Source: Schistocephalus solidus
Lineage: Eukaryota > Platyhelminthes > Cestoda > Diphyllobothriidea > Diphyllobothriidae
Reading direction: 5' to 3'
Assembly (NCBI GenBank): GCA_017591395.1
Contig: WEDG01001217.1
Coordinates: 1-64,000 of the forward strand
Length of the DNA stretch: 64,000 nucleotides
The position numbers and the translations under genes were made by a program. The notes under the pieces are model-generated. The model saw only the letters and a program-made list of their open reading frames with translations, was not told where the DNA came from and searched no databases. The first letter of the stretch is position 1; each line of letters begins with the position of its first letter. Positions 1-12,275 of this stretch are shown piece by piece.

Positions 1-1718
1 TGCTCGATGAATTAAAATCAACGTGTTCTGATGGTTTTATCTAAGATTTCAAAACACAGGCAATGATTACAGGCTTATAGTTATTCACGGACGTTTGACG
101 TTCGTTCTTCAAAAGCAGAATGATTATTGCAGACTTCCAATTGGAGTGAGCGCAACTGTGCAGCAAACTTCACCTGGAAGAGTAAGGCTAGCGTTTTGCC
201 CATTTCAGAAGCATGGTGCTTAAAACAGCTTGGCCGGGAATGCATCGGGGCCTGATGTGTTGGTCAAGTTAAGCAACGTTTCCTTAATGATTTCATCGGT
301 GAATGGGAGCTGTGTGGAAGTAGCTGAAGCGTCTCATCTTCATAAGTAGGTTGAAAAGACCGGTTTTGTCACTGCGTCAGACTGAAAGATGTGAGAAAGA
401 TAGTCACCCTCATCCTTTTTCCTCAGAGTTTTTCGCACCCTCGATAGTTCAAACTAGAGGAATAAGATCATTTTCTGCGTACTATACTTTGTGTGTACAA
501 ATTCGTCTTTGGATTAATCAAAGCATGGATTATCATATCCTTTTAAATACCCTTAATCTCTGGTGCTCAGACTTGACTGGTTTTGCTACAACTTGTAAAA
601 TTTGAGGATCTCAGCATCATATCAATGCAAAATCTTTCCCACGAATTTTTTAGTTTAGAATGCCTAGATAAGATTAATTTTGCCTGTAAATTTCTACCTA
701 GGAGGAAGTTGAGGTGTCGTGGTCATGTCTTGGAACGATTTGTAATCTACTTCCAAGACGAAAGGCCTTGAGAATGATTATTTTCTCCGATGGTTGCAGC
801 ATTTCGTTGAGACGTTCTTAGAATTGCTCTTAGTCTGCAGCTTTCCGTCCTTGGGGTGGTAGTGGGGGAATCTGAGAGACTGGATTATGATTCAGTGATC
901 GCCAACGAGCACACCTCTGATTTCCGAGGCCTGGTCGTCATCGGCTGATACTCTAGCTTCGTTAAAGGAGGCTAAAAAAGAGGAGACAGCTGCACAATTG
1001 GTGTTTTTTTCTCCGTGCATCTCGTTTGTGGTTATAGATAAGGCATAATGAATGATAATGCATTGTGCTCAATCTGAAGGGTCTTCAATCAGAGGGCTCT
1101 GTGGAGAACTTGCATTTTTTGCAGTTACAACGTTTTCAGTTTGAGCTTTAACCCTGTTGATGCGAAAATACATAAGGGTAGCTAATTTAACCTTAGGTAC
1201 ACTGCTATATGGCATTGTGCTGGTCAATGTTACCACTGAGTTAGGCTGAGAATATATGCAGACCGTCTGATGATAGTCTGCGTCGTCCGTTGGCCCTTAC
1301 ATTCCTTGTTCCTTCTGTTTGTTCATCTTCATCAATTTTATTTCGCAGTTCTGATAATTTGTCGGGCGAGTCTGATATAGGTCGCTTAAGACCCTGCAAA
1401 TATTTTTTTGTGGTATTACGAGAGGTTTTCTTCTGAATGTTTTGCTTCGCGAATTGCTATCTGACTGTTATTTACAGGCGTCTTGCATATCGTTTTCCAC
1501 CTTTCTGGTGCTTCATCAAGCAAAATGGCCCTCGCTCTACTCCATTTAAACATTTAAATAGTAAACGTTGTTGTTCCTCTTAAACAAGAGCGCTGTGGAT
1601 AAACTCCTTCATAGTTTTAAATTCTTACTCCATTGACTAAACTAAGAGACTATCGATCTACAACCAGGACATGAGTTCTAGGTACGTCTTTTGTAGAGCA
1701 TTTACGATGAGTCCACTG
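1..1718. other. No recognisable feature
   Basis: I see only short accidental open frames, with no domain motif, no RNA-gene signature and no repeat shared with the rest of the window. It may be intronic or intergenic. Confidence 0.5.
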
Positions 1719-1795
1719 GCGTGCGGAGGGGGTGTAGTGATTAACATGTGACCCACTGCATGCAAGGTTCCTGGTTCAAATCCAAGGCGTGCGTC
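1719..1795 (+). repeat. tRNA-like sequence, probable SINE head
   Basis: A tRNA-shaped stretch with a box-A-like GGTGTAGTGATTAAC at 1731-1745 and an exact box B, GGTTCAAATCC, at 1773-1783. The spacing between boxes fits an internal RNA polymerase III promoter. I could not fold a convincing anticodon stem-loop, so I do not call a functional tRNA gene. SINEs commonly carry such tRNA-derived heads. The body would lie downstream, but no second copy in this window defines its end. Confidence 0.5.
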
Positions 1796-3149
1796 ACTTT
1801 GGGATTCAAGTGAAGACTCCAGAATTTCGCACGACTCTTCTATATCCACAAGAATAAACCAGCCGGTAAAATGTTGCTTTATCTCTGGGAAAATCAACTT
1901 TAACGATGTTCTGTCACTAATGAGTGACTTTATAAGTTGGGTATCATTGTCTTTCTTCAGTAACATTCAAAAATAGAATTAAAAGAGAAAATTGTGAGGG
2001 GATGGTGTGATGAATAGATAAGTGTGGAAAAGTTTCTCTGTCTTTATAGATGTTTTAGGTGTCGTTTGCCAGCCGAGCAGCCTTGCCGGACTTGCAAGCA
2101 GAATCGGAGAAAGTCGTGATCCGAGCACTGAGAAATTTCGCAGGTTAGTGAGGAGGAAGAAACTGATGAGTGAAATTCAATTCTTGGTAACTACAGATTG
2201 CAAAAGTGTCCAGTAGGCTAAAATCTCGAAAATATTAAAATCCTCGAAGGTTGAAAACCGTAAACCAAGTTCGAATCGCAGTGGAATTCATCGCTGATGG
2301 ACATTTGAGTTAACTGTATCGGAAAAGAGGACTTTCAAAAGGTTTTTGTTTTCAGGACACTTGAGCAGATACTGATAAATTTATGCAGACAACTTGGTCT
2401 TTCCTCTTTTATAAATGGCGTTTAAGTGAAAGACATGTACTGCTACATGAAAACATAATGATTTAAAATTATTCGACAACCACGCTTTCCATGCTACTAC
2501 ATATTCAAGCTCGTAGTTCACCTTTAACGGCTGGAAGGATTTCCTGTTTCAGAAAATAGGCAGGTTCACCTAGCTGTGGCAAGCATTTATGCATGTGGCA
2601 AAAGTTAATATATAAATATTAATTTTAATGCCACTTAATAGGTTTTGTCAAAAGAAATATACGGTAGGGATAAGGAAAGCATCGATTACCTACAACTGAT
2701 TTTAGGTTTTTCTGAAGATTAAAGTATTTCGGTGCACCGTTTAATTTTAAAACCCAAGAGAGAACGTAATTATAAACATAAGCAATAACCTTGATATGTG
2801 TACATGAAATGCCAAAAATATTTTGACTGTCAAAAAACTCCTCGACTGTCTCTGGGGAATTTCAAAAGCCCTTGACTGACCCTGGACGGTAAACATCCTG
2901 AATCTGTCCCTAAGACTGCAGGGTTACCCCTTTGTATCTCAGACTGTGCCAGTTACGGAAGCTCGGCTTCTTTGAGTAAGGCTCGATGGTTAAATTTTCC
3001 TCAGCAGCTTTGAGCTAGTTACTCGTTCTAAGAGATTAATGACCATTATGTTCACCAAAAATGACATTGACGAGATATTTCCATTCGACTGGTGGTTCAT
3101 TGATGGAAGAGAAACATAAACCATCATGGTATCTGTTTGCTCATCTACA
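1796..3149. other. No recognisable feature
   Basis: AT-rich sequence with short shadow frames only. The first part may be the body of the SINE-like sequence just upstream, but nothing in the window confirms it. Confidence 0.45.
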
Positions 3150-3335
3150 TCATCATATTTTAGAAGGATTACTATAGCAGCTGCATTTCCATGCTCTCCA
3201 TATTCAGTTTTTGCCGTCGTGCTCAATAAAATCTTTTAACCTGGACAAGAAATGCGTCATCACTAATCTCTACATAGCAGCGCTTTATAAAACCAGTTTG
3301 AAGACGGTATTATAAAAACAACTTTTCAGGTGGAT
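3150..3335 (+). repeat. Dispersed direct repeat, copy A
   Basis: About 185 bp closely matching 4350-4536 in the same orientation. Shared blocks include GAAGGATTACTATAG and CAAGAAATGCGTCA and the end at AAACAACT(T/G)TTCAGG. Small indels separate the copies. The family is unknown. It lies only about 1 kb from its partner, so a local duplication is as likely as two insertions. Confidence 0.6.
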
Positions 3336-4349
3336 ATGGGCTGCGCCATGGCACTGACGGACCTTCCTTTCCTGCGTCAAAATATAAGTGCCTCAGAGAA
3401 CTTGCGGTTTGTATGCGCTAATGGGAATATGGTTGCTTTGTACGTTCTTGCAACACAATCCCGAAAATTTTCACAACTCAAAATTCGATCGAATACCTAT
3501 CGTGACGTCTCAAACACCGTATTCTCTCTGTATCAGGATGCCGTAATTTTGAAACTAAATTAAATGCCGAATACCTTCAGTTTGAAGCTGTTTCTGAGCG
3601 CTTTTTGCTAAATTTATGTGCAGTAAAAAGTCTTTTTGTGTTTGGCAGAATTCAAACCGTAAGCGTTGTTAACGAGTACTATTATACCTTGGAGAACAAA
3701 ACTGTATGCAGGAATCATAGAACGCTCATGTATCTGCAAACAATGAGGTAACGGGAAATAAGTCTAAGATCCTTCTGCAGTTTTTATACTATGGACAATG
3801 TTATTTCATAGTTCGGCTGCGTGTCCATCAAGCGTTTTCCACGCCTGCAGATAAGAATTTCGTGCATGTTGACTTTATCACGTATCTTTCGGCTGGGATA
3901 AACGTACGGCAGCTGCGAGAGCGGCGTCCTAAGTGTATGATTGTGCGACGTCGTCACAAGCGCATAGGGTTTCGGTCACCAAAAAGTGTTCACTTCACAT
4001 ACCAGAGTTCGGGATAAAAATCCAAACGGAGTGAAGAATAGTTAAAAGTGGCTGAATGAGGTACGTACGAATAGTAATGTTAGGGAGAGCATGGGTGTCA
4101 GCAACTGTCGGGAAGGAGTCCATTTGTGAGGGGCAACCAAAGAAAGATGGTGGCTGGGTTGTTGACTTGTACTTTGATGGCAAAACCCGAGTGACGTGTC
4201 ATTTTTGTGAATTGTGTTAAGAGATACCGCTGGCGATAAAGGAGGTTAGTTGTGCGGTGTCGGGAAGGCAGCCAGCAGCTGGCACTGATGGAGGGATTGC
4301 TATGTTTGACTTGAACGAAACCATGGCCTGGGCTCGGTGGGCTGAGCGT
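3336..4349. other. No recognisable feature
   Basis: Sequence between the two direct repeats. Overlapping short frames near 3995-4400 show no domain I recognise. Confidence 0.4.
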
Positions 4350-4536
4350 CCATCTAATTTTGGAAGGATTACTATAGGAGCTGCATTTCTTGCTCACCAT
4401 TTCAGTTTTATGCTGTCACACTCACTAAATCTTAACCTGTTCAAGAAATGCGTCAATGTTATACTAATTCTAGACAGCTGGCTAATAAACCGGAGATTTG
4501 AAGACTGTATTATATAAAACAACTGTTCAGGGGGAT
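4350..4536 (+). repeat. Dispersed direct repeat, copy B
   Basis: Partner of 3150-3335. It is followed immediately by the block at 4551-4738 that reappears inverted near 8.7 kb, so this is a composite of repeat modules. Confidence 0.6.
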
Positions 4537-4550
4537 TAAATTGATCATGC

Positions 4551-4738
4551 CCTAGGCTGATGGTTAAGTTCAAGCCTTGATACCTGTAGCAGGAAACTGT
4601 ATAGTTAGCAAAGTCAAAATACATTTCATTTTAGTTATCTCCCTAGTATGGAAATTTCAACTGGACATGCAAGGTACATAATGCATCCCTCTGTCAAATT
4701 TCAGGTACGAAAGTTGATTATGGCACATGTCGTGACGT
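4551..4738 (+). repeat. Inverted-repeat partner of 8674-8861
   Basis: This block, from CTAGGCTGATGGTTAAG to GGCACATGTCGTGACGT, reappears as its reverse complement at 8674-8861 with scattered differences. The other copy stops at the left terminus of the hAT transposon at 8864, so this copy shows the sequence without that transposon. Confidence 0.65.
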
Positions 4739-4779
4739 GCAACAGTATGCGGACAAGAGGTTAAAAGCTTGTAGTGGGG

Positions 4780-4920
4780 AGTCCAGCAGAGAGTGAGATA
4801 GGTGGAGTGGAAGTCTACTATAACTATAATCCATCACAAGGCACCGTCCCCACACAACCCTACTGTGGAGCCTACGGTGGACATCGTCGAATTCAATGGT
4901 TAAACTTTCACAAGCTCGAA
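4780..4920 (+). repeat. Short-repeat family, tail fragment
   Basis: Matches the 3' half of the repeat units at 40904-41630: an AGAGAGTG-like block, the ACCGTCCC block, and a block ending in GGAGCCTACGGTGGACATCG then TCGAA. The tRNA-like head is absent, so this is a 5'-truncated or recombined copy. Confidence 0.55.
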
Positions 4921-7900
4921 GTACCATCCTCCTAATTATGAATTCACAATGCGGCACATTCCCACTCAGAAGTTTGGAACACCTGAAGCCTTATGTTGGC
5001 TAAGCGTTAGCGAGGCAAACTCAAGGATAGATGATGATCGAAAACACCATGATGCATCAGATAGCGCTTTCTGGCAAGTATCTCGCACAGCCGATAATAT
5101 CAGGGCAATCACCTGAGCAGATCCATTATTTCATCTGGTGAGATAGGTCCTTTTTACCGTTGGCCGGTGAAAACAAAGTGTACCCACCTTTAACACCCTT
5201 TAGAAGCCGAAAGAATCAATTGTATCTCAGTGCAATCAACATCATATATTATGGTAGAATGGTTGTTTAAACCAAACAACAGCAACAGGGCTTACGTGAA
5301 GTCCATGATAGACGCCAGGGCATAAGCCACACAAAACAGCTGGCATTAAAATATGTTGATTGAGCGAGTGGTGAGGACGACAGAGAATCTTTCTTTCAAA
5401 GATTAAAACAGTACCGCCGAAGATGAGGAGCACGTGCAGAAGAGTTCATAAGTACTTCGCTGGACCGTTCCTGAACCGGATCATCCTATAAGTTGATGCG
5501 TGGTTAAAGAGGCTGCCCATATTTGACGTCCAGGAGATGCAGCTGATACAACAATAAAAGTACGGATGAGCTCATGTAACGACATGGCATTCTAACAGAG
5601 ATTGTGACAGACAACGAAACCCAATTAACCTTATTAAGTTTTCAATTATTGTGGGAAATTAAGCATAAGACGTTACCACTGCCTCACGTAATATAATGGC
5701 GGGCCATCAGAGTTTCGTTTGAATTTTTAAGAGAACAATAAATAAAGGGAGCGTAGTCGTTAACCATGTACCTCAACCTGTTTGCTGTTTGCCTTTCCAG
5801 CAGCATTTAAGTCTGACCCTGACGGCAAAACACCAACCAAGCGTTTGTTTAGTCTAGTATCCTTATGTATGCCTGTGGTATTGGAAAACCCGAAATCCGA
5901 GTTGGCCAACCATCAGAATAAAACTCAAACGGAAGGAAAAGAGCTGTTTGCGCCTAAAAGGCATCATCTACGTGCTTTTGTGCGCGCTTAGCTGGTTGAT
6001 AAATAACAGAGAGTTTGATAGCACTGCCCATAATTGTTGCTTGGCATCAACCAGACATATTTCAAGCCTAGACGGGAAAATTATATGTCTGTGAATTTGG
6101 ATTTTGTAGCAATTATGATTTCATGTTCGGTCACAAAGTCACGGGCATATAGTTACTACAATTAAATAGATCTGCGCAGATATTAGAAGAATGTATTCGC
6201 AATATCTCTTTTCTACTTGGAACTATTCGTAAATATCTTTTTAAGTAAAATAGCCATACCCTCGAATGCAAATGATTTACTCTTTATTAGGACCTAAACA
6301 TGTGAAACTCAGAATCCACACAATAAAACCTGAGTAAATATACTGTTAGCGAGCTAATAGAAAGAATATAACCGTCCTAAGCTGAGATAGAGAAGACATA
6401 CAAGCCAACATGTGCAAACTAATGGAAATACCCCAAATTTTGAACGAAAACGATTTTTTTCTGCAGGTTAAGGTAAATTGACCAGACAGGCATCTTAATA
6501 AACTCAATGTTAACAACGTGGTTTCCTTTGTCTTCAGTGACCTAGGTACACGTTAAGTGGGACTCCGATTGTGCTTTCCATTTAAGGTATATCCTTTGCA
6601 GCCCTACCGGAAAAAATCAGCTTCAATAGCCAGATGAAGAAGCAAAGTAAAACATGTTTAGTCAACTCCAGCAACCCACAGTGCGCAATTTTGATAGATT
6701 TATATTATAAAAACTGCTTTCGCATAGGCGGACCGAAGACATGTGGCCCTGTGTGTGTAAGGGCCGAAGCCACGCCCATGCAAGTGTGCAGGTATGGCGT
6801 GATCTCTGTTGTGAAGCGCACACTACCTTTCAGTTGAGGTCTGTGTGTAAAGCAGAAAGTGGCCTTGCTTCAAAGAACTCCACAACATGCTTCTCTAGTG
6901 CTCAGACAGTTTGCATAGTCTGCCAACTTAGTGTCAAAGTTAGCAATTAAATAGACTATACGCAACTCACGAAGATTGATTGCGGCAAAAGGGGTGCTAA
7001 GAATCAAGCCGCAAATGAGTCAATATCTCGAGAATACTTAGAAAACGAAGTTAGAATGCAGGTGACTGATGACGGTGACGTATCCATGCGTGTACATCCT
7101 AGGACCCACATCCGTTGTAAATACTTCTTCAACATTACTGATAAAATGTTACTAAGCAGAGGCCTGAGAATGTTATAGATTTGCTTGCATATGAAACTGT
7201 ACGAAAAAGACTGATCAGGTGTCACATTCCTGTGATGTAGAGTAACATTATTACATACTGGTTTATGAGGTTTGTACCTGGTTACGGCAGGTTAAAGCAC
7301 GACACAGTATCATTTGCTTATGAACGTGGGGCACCACGGACCAACCATGTTCACTTCTTTTTTCCCATCTGTTACAGTAAATGCCTTTTCGGGCATTCAA
7401 ATGACCAACTTCAGTACTAAAAAAGATAAGGAAGACCGGACTATCCATTGCAGCATATTATTTTTCACCAGCCAACAATAACACAGTCACAGTGCAGATG
7501 GTCTGTAATATATATCTGGATAATCCCATTTATTAATCATCATAGATGAGTCAAGGTTAAGACGGATATATTTAATTTACATATCGTGAAACTTTGTATG
7601 CTTGAGACTGGCCAACGCATTCAACCAGATTTGAAGTAAATTGGTATCCGGCGCACTATGTCTAAACTTTACTTTGTTTTGCTTAATGAGCTTCCGGTAC
7701 CAATGAAGATTTTTATCCATCTTGAATCAACCAAGCCGACTGTATTCCATTAAGTCATCTCTAAATATTTGGCCACGTATATTACTGCCCAATCAAAATT
7801 GCAAAAAAATTCGTTGCTGTTACAACACAGTATTAAAATGGTTCGTGCACAAAAAGTAATACAGGTTGATTTTGTTGCAACAAAATACTGTTTTTAATGC

Positions 7901-8673
7901 ATTAAAAAAGAACGCGGAACCAAGCCATTTTCCCTGGTTTTTATATTTAATAAAACGATGTTCTATGTCTTATAAGGCCCCTATTTTCACTATTCCGCAT
8001 TACAAATGACCTTATGCAATAGAGAAAAGAGGGTTCACATATCCTCTGAATGTTTCTGGAGTTCAGACTGTTCCTTTTTTAGAAAAATTTCCAAGAAATA
8101 TGGCAATGATGTGCAGGAATTTCATAAAAGCCGTTTCTATGTGTCAAAAATATGCAAAAGTTCAGAACTCATCTTATGGAATATCATGGACTACGAACAA
8201 CTTAATGCCAAATAATTTAATAGGAGCTATGTTCAAATGATAATTTGGCAAGAATAAGTTGACATCAGGCCTTTACATTTATGCCTTTTTGTAATCGAGT
8301 GCAATATGCGGAGGTACGGTTTTCGAGAGGTGGAAACAAAATTGCAGTCAGTCATCCGATAATCTTCAGAGGGAGGATGACAGCTGGAACAGGTAATTAA
8401 CTGCGGGCAGCTGAATAATTTGCTTTCAGCCATGATAATTGCGGCGCCTGAAAAAAGTTCTTTCAGACGCAACCTTAGTGCAGTCGGTTCTGCCGTTGAC
8501 AACAGACGCTAACCAAGGAATTTTGAAAAGCTTGAGGGGACATCGTGAAACATTCAGAAGGCCTAATCGGCATTTACTCTATCCTAACCATTCTCGAAGC
8601 TGCTCTGTTATCCTTTTGGACAAACACTTGCTCGGGCGACCAATATATTCTGCCCCACAGGAGTTAACCGCTG
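4921..8673. other. No recognisable feature
   Basis: About 3.7 kb of AT-rich DNA. Frames of 60-73 codons occur, but none shows a known domain, a repeat match or codon bias that I could support. Confidence 0.45.
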
Positions 8674-8861
8674 AACGTCACGACATGTGCCAAAATCAAC
8701 TTTTGTGCCTGTGATTTGACTTAGGGATACATTATGTACCTCGAATGTACAGTTGAAATTTCCATACTGGAGAGATAACTTAAATGGCATGCATTTTCAC
8801 TTTGCTTACTTTACAGTTTCCTGCTTCAGGTATCAAGGTTTGAACTTAACCATCAGCCTAT
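8674..8861 (-). repeat. Inverted-repeat partner of 4551-4738
   Basis: Reverse complement of 4551-4738. Homology ends at about 8861, two bases before the left terminus of the hAT element. This indicates that the transposon inserted into, or next to, this repeat. Confidence 0.65.
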
Positions 8862-8863
8862 GT

Positions 8864-10055
8864 CAGAGGTTGGCAAACTCCGTCCTTTAGGCCAGATACG
8901 GCCTAGCTAGTATCCAGTCCGGCCTAACGACCCATTAGTTAATTATTGTTGGATCCGGCTATATTGAATCTTCGCGGTTTTGTTGCCGGTCATTACTGCT
9001 GGCTGCAGCTCAAGCTGTGGCTCGTGTTTATTTTTAAGACTGATGTCAGTCGTTTGTATGAAACAGAAGCACCTGACCAGGGAGTGATGAAAAGGTTGTG
9101 TTGTAAACATGTTAACTCTCTGGTCTCGGGTTCATTTACCTCTTACCGGGGTCAAGGTGTGCTTTGTGCACACGTATGTGTGTGCTGTGACGTGCGAAGC
9201 AATTTTATTTCATGGTATATTACAGACATTGAGTTCCCGCACAGTAACTCCAATTACTATGCCTAAGGAGCAGAAGCAACGCGCAGCTACCAGTCTCCGT
9301 AGGGTAGACCTTGAACGTCGTGTCTTGAACCCCAAATGGAAATAATGTTCTCATCACGAACATGGAAGCCCACGAGCGGGCATTCGAAGCAAAGCTGATT
9401 CTATGGGAGAAACAGCTATATAAGGGCAACTTTGTCCATTTCCCGCACCTCACCCAGTGTGATGCAGCCCTCGTTGACACCAAAGAATGCATCAGTGTGC
9501 TGTCAACCCTGCGGAATGAATTCTCTTCGCACTTCACTGACGTGCTTTCTCATTCGAAAAAGTTCAAGATTTTCAGCACTCCTTTTGAATTTCCCTATGA
9601 AAACGCCCCCTCTGATGTGCAGTTGGAGTAGATTAAGCTGCAGGCTTCGGACGTTCTCTTGTCCAAGTTAACATATTGCACTACTCTCATTGACTTCTAC
9701 CGTCAGCTGCCACATGCTCAGTTTCCAATGTTGTTAGCCCGTGCCAGGCGTGTGCTTGCAATGTTTGGCAGCACTTATTCGTATGAGCAGCTGTTCTCCA
9801 AAATGAAGTTTTGTAAGATCAAGCTGCAATCTCACCTCACTGACAATCGTCTTAATGAAATTCTGTTGCTAAACTCCTCATTATTAGAACCTGATATTGT
9901 ATGTGTCTCTAAGAGCATGCAAATAATTTTTCCCATTAATCATACTGTATTTTTTAATAATAAACGTATCCTTGGACACCATGTTTCTTCTGGCTTTGTG
10001 TGCCTTCTTTACCTCCTGAAATGGCCTAGTAGTCCGAAAAATTTGCCGACCCATG
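8864..10055 (+). mobile_element. Internally deleted hAT-family DNA transposon
   Basis: The left end starts CAGAGGTTGGCAAACT at 8864. An imperfect inverted partner, AATTTGCCGACCCATG, ends at 10055 and matches 12 of 16 positions. CAG-starting termini of this form are typical of hAT elements. The interior encodes transposase fragments. An expected 8 bp target duplication is not evident: the flanks read GCCTATGT and CGCTAGCC. Either the right flank is rearranged or the right terminus is slightly misplaced. At about 1.2 kb it is far shorter than an autonomous element. Confidence 0.65.
9259..9894 (+). pseudogene. hAT transposase remnant (GTF2IRD2/ZBED-like)
   Basis: Two transposase parts are visible. 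The first, from an ATG at 9259, reads MPKEQ then RRVDLERRVLNPKW, resembling the N-terminus of the GTF2IRD2/EPM2AIP1-type hAT family, and stops at about 9345. The second, 9362-9894, has the FSSHFTDVLS and FSTPFEFPYENAPSDVQLE blocks. After a stop at about 9629 it continues in the same frame through LIDFYRQLP and MFGSTYSYEQLFSKM to SHLTDNRLNEILLLNSS. This last part is the hAT C-terminal dimerisation region with its conserved MFGSTY-EQ-FS core. The central RNase-H-like region with the catalytic aspartates is missing. It cannot encode an active transposase. Assignment to hAT is firm; the subfamily is from memory. Confidence 0.8.
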
Positions 10056-10104
10056 CGCTAGCCATTCGCCGTTTTTGTCAAAATCCGGGAACGGATAGCG
10101 TCTC

Positions 10105-10745
10105 GGTCAGTATTATAATGGCGGATGCTAATGATATTTTCCCATCCCTTCTGTTTAATGTATTTATTGTAGATCTTGAAAGTGAAACCTTTCCCAGTAT
10201 GTGGAAGAAATCGTACTTTCTAATTATCCTCAAACACGGTCAATCTACGTCATTTGCGGATTTTTGGCCAATCAAAACACTATCCGCAGCTTCGAAAATC
10301 CTGGAGACCTTGATGTACAACTTAACCAAGAATAGGTAAGGTAAAATACGTAAAACCAAGTCCTTCTTTCTGCTGCCACTTTAACATTTTTTTGGTTAGA
10401 GACGGCCCCGCATGGTTTCCTCAAAACAAGGTCTTCTGATACCTGTCAGCTCTTTTTCGTAGATTACGTTCTTTAATTTTTTGGACTATTTGTTCGCAAT
10501 TTACATAGTCTATTTCGATTTCAATGAGGCCTATGATCGTCTTGACAATGCCCGATTTCTTATGTAATCGGCCTCTTTCGGTATACGTGGTAGACTTCTG
10601 AAATTGATATCGTCTTACCTGGACCCTCGCACACATGTTAAGATCTCCAATATTATATCCATCCCCGCACGTGTGAGGCGTGGAGTTATTCAGGGTAGTG
10701 TGCATGCCTCGCTCGTATTTGTCTTTTTGTCAATGATGTATCCAG
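10105..10745 (+). pseudogene. Non-LTR reverse transcriptase relic
   Basis: Degenerate reverse transcriptase with frameshifts. In order I see PSLLFNVF and FPSMWKKSYF (about 10150-10215), the LSAASKILETLMY block near 10290, a HGFLKTRSSDT block near 10410, motif A degraded to YFDFNEAYDRLD (about 10505-10545), FGIRGRLLKLISSYLDPRT near 10580-10630, and motif B degraded to GVIQGSV near 10684-10705. The xADD catalytic motif is not recognisable and the frame dissolves into the downstream tandem array. The pattern fits the CR1/Jockey group. It differs from the two CR1-like copies elsewhere in the window. Confidence 0.7.
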
Positions 10746-10749
10746 TTTA

Positions 10750-12275
10750 TTTCAGAATGGTCGGCCGTTTATGTATGCCATCTGTCCTCTCTGCATCTAT
10801 AACTTGGCCAACTTCGGCCTGGTCATTTCTTGCCTGTTCAAGATCATTACCTCCCATTCGAAGATTGTTTGCTTCGGGGAGAAAACAAATCGGTGTGCAT
10901 TCATTCATTTTTGAATAAATACCCGATCTGCAGCGACAGAGAAAAACAGGTCGCGAGGTACTGATAAAGATCGTTTTGATCATTTGGTTATAATCGATTT
11001 GCTAGACCAAGTGTATGAAATGTCTGCGCCGTACTCTAACCCAGGTTTGTATTTCCAGTCTCACCTGGTAATCAGGGTTACGATTGGCTGAATGAAGGCA
11101 GAATAAGCATGAAACCGACAGTATCAATCTACCCATTTTGTTTGATGTCTCTTCTTTATACATCTATAACTTGGCCGACTTTGGTCTGTTATCTTTTTGC
11201 ATGTTCGTGAACTTTAATTTGGGAAGCAAATAGATTGGCGTGCACATATTCCTTTTTGAACAAACACCTGATTTGCAGCAAAAGACAATGACAGGTGACG
11301 AGGCACTGATAAATTTCGTTTTGATCAATTTTTTATGATCCATTTGCTAGACCAAGTGTGTGAAATGTCTGCACCGTACTTGACCGCATGTTTGTATTTC
11401 CCGTACCAGGCTTATGTCGGTGGTTTTATTGGCAGAATGAAGGCAGAATAAGCCCGAAAAAGACTGTATTAATCTACCCATCTTTTCTGTAGTCTATCCT
11501 CTCTGCAATTATTACTTGGCCGACTTCGCACTGGCGCTTGGTTGCCTTTTCGTGAACTTTGCCACCCATATGGAGCTTGTTATCTTCGGGAAGCCAATAA
11601 ATCGGTTCGCGTCTTTTACTGTTTGAGTCAAAACCTTATCTACACAGACAGGGCATGATAGCTGGCATTGCACTGATGTATTTTAGTTCGATAAAATGCT
11701 GACTTCTAGTTTGCTAGATAAATTGCGTGGAATGTCTGCGCCGTACTCCAGGGCATGTTTGTGTTTCAGGTCACAGCAGGTAGTCAGGTTAATGGTTTGC
11801 TGAATGAAGGCATAATAAGCCCAAAACAGACAATATCAATCCAGCCATCTTTTCTTTTGTCTCTCGTCTCTGCTTCTAAAGCTTGATCAACTTCGTTTTG
11901 ATACTTGTTTGCCAGTTCATCACACTTGCCACCTATACGGAGTTTCTTTGGTTTGGGAACCCAATGGATCCGTGTGCACTTATTCATTTTTGAATAAGTT
12001 CTCAATTTAAGTGACGGAAAAAGTAGATTTAGCAACGCATGGATTAACTTCTCTTTGATTGATTGCCTTGAGTCATTTGCTTTAAGCAGTGTATACTGTC
12101 TGCGCCGTTCTCGAGCGCAGGTTTTTATATTCAATCCAGGGTGTTATTCAGGGTTATGGTTAGCTGATTGAAGGCAGAATAAGCCCCAAAAACACTCTAT
12201 CAATCTATTCATCCTTTATGCAATCTCTCCTCTCTGAAATTATAGCTTGACGAACTTCGTTCTGTTAACATTCAC
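10750..12275 (+). repeat. Tandem array, about four units of 355-367 bp
   Basis: The landmark CTGCATCTATAACTTGGCC recurs in diverged form near 10791, 11158, 11513, 11870 and 12235, giving spacings of about 367, 355, 357 and 364 bp. Each unit also carries recurring blocks such as the TGTCTGCGCCGTACTC stretch and a GGCTGAATGAAGGCA-like block. Divergence between units is substantial, so the array is old. Minus-strand frames at 10747-10983 and 11784-12134 share a YSKMN(E/K)CT peptide and are different units of the same array, not separate genes. Confidence 0.7.
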
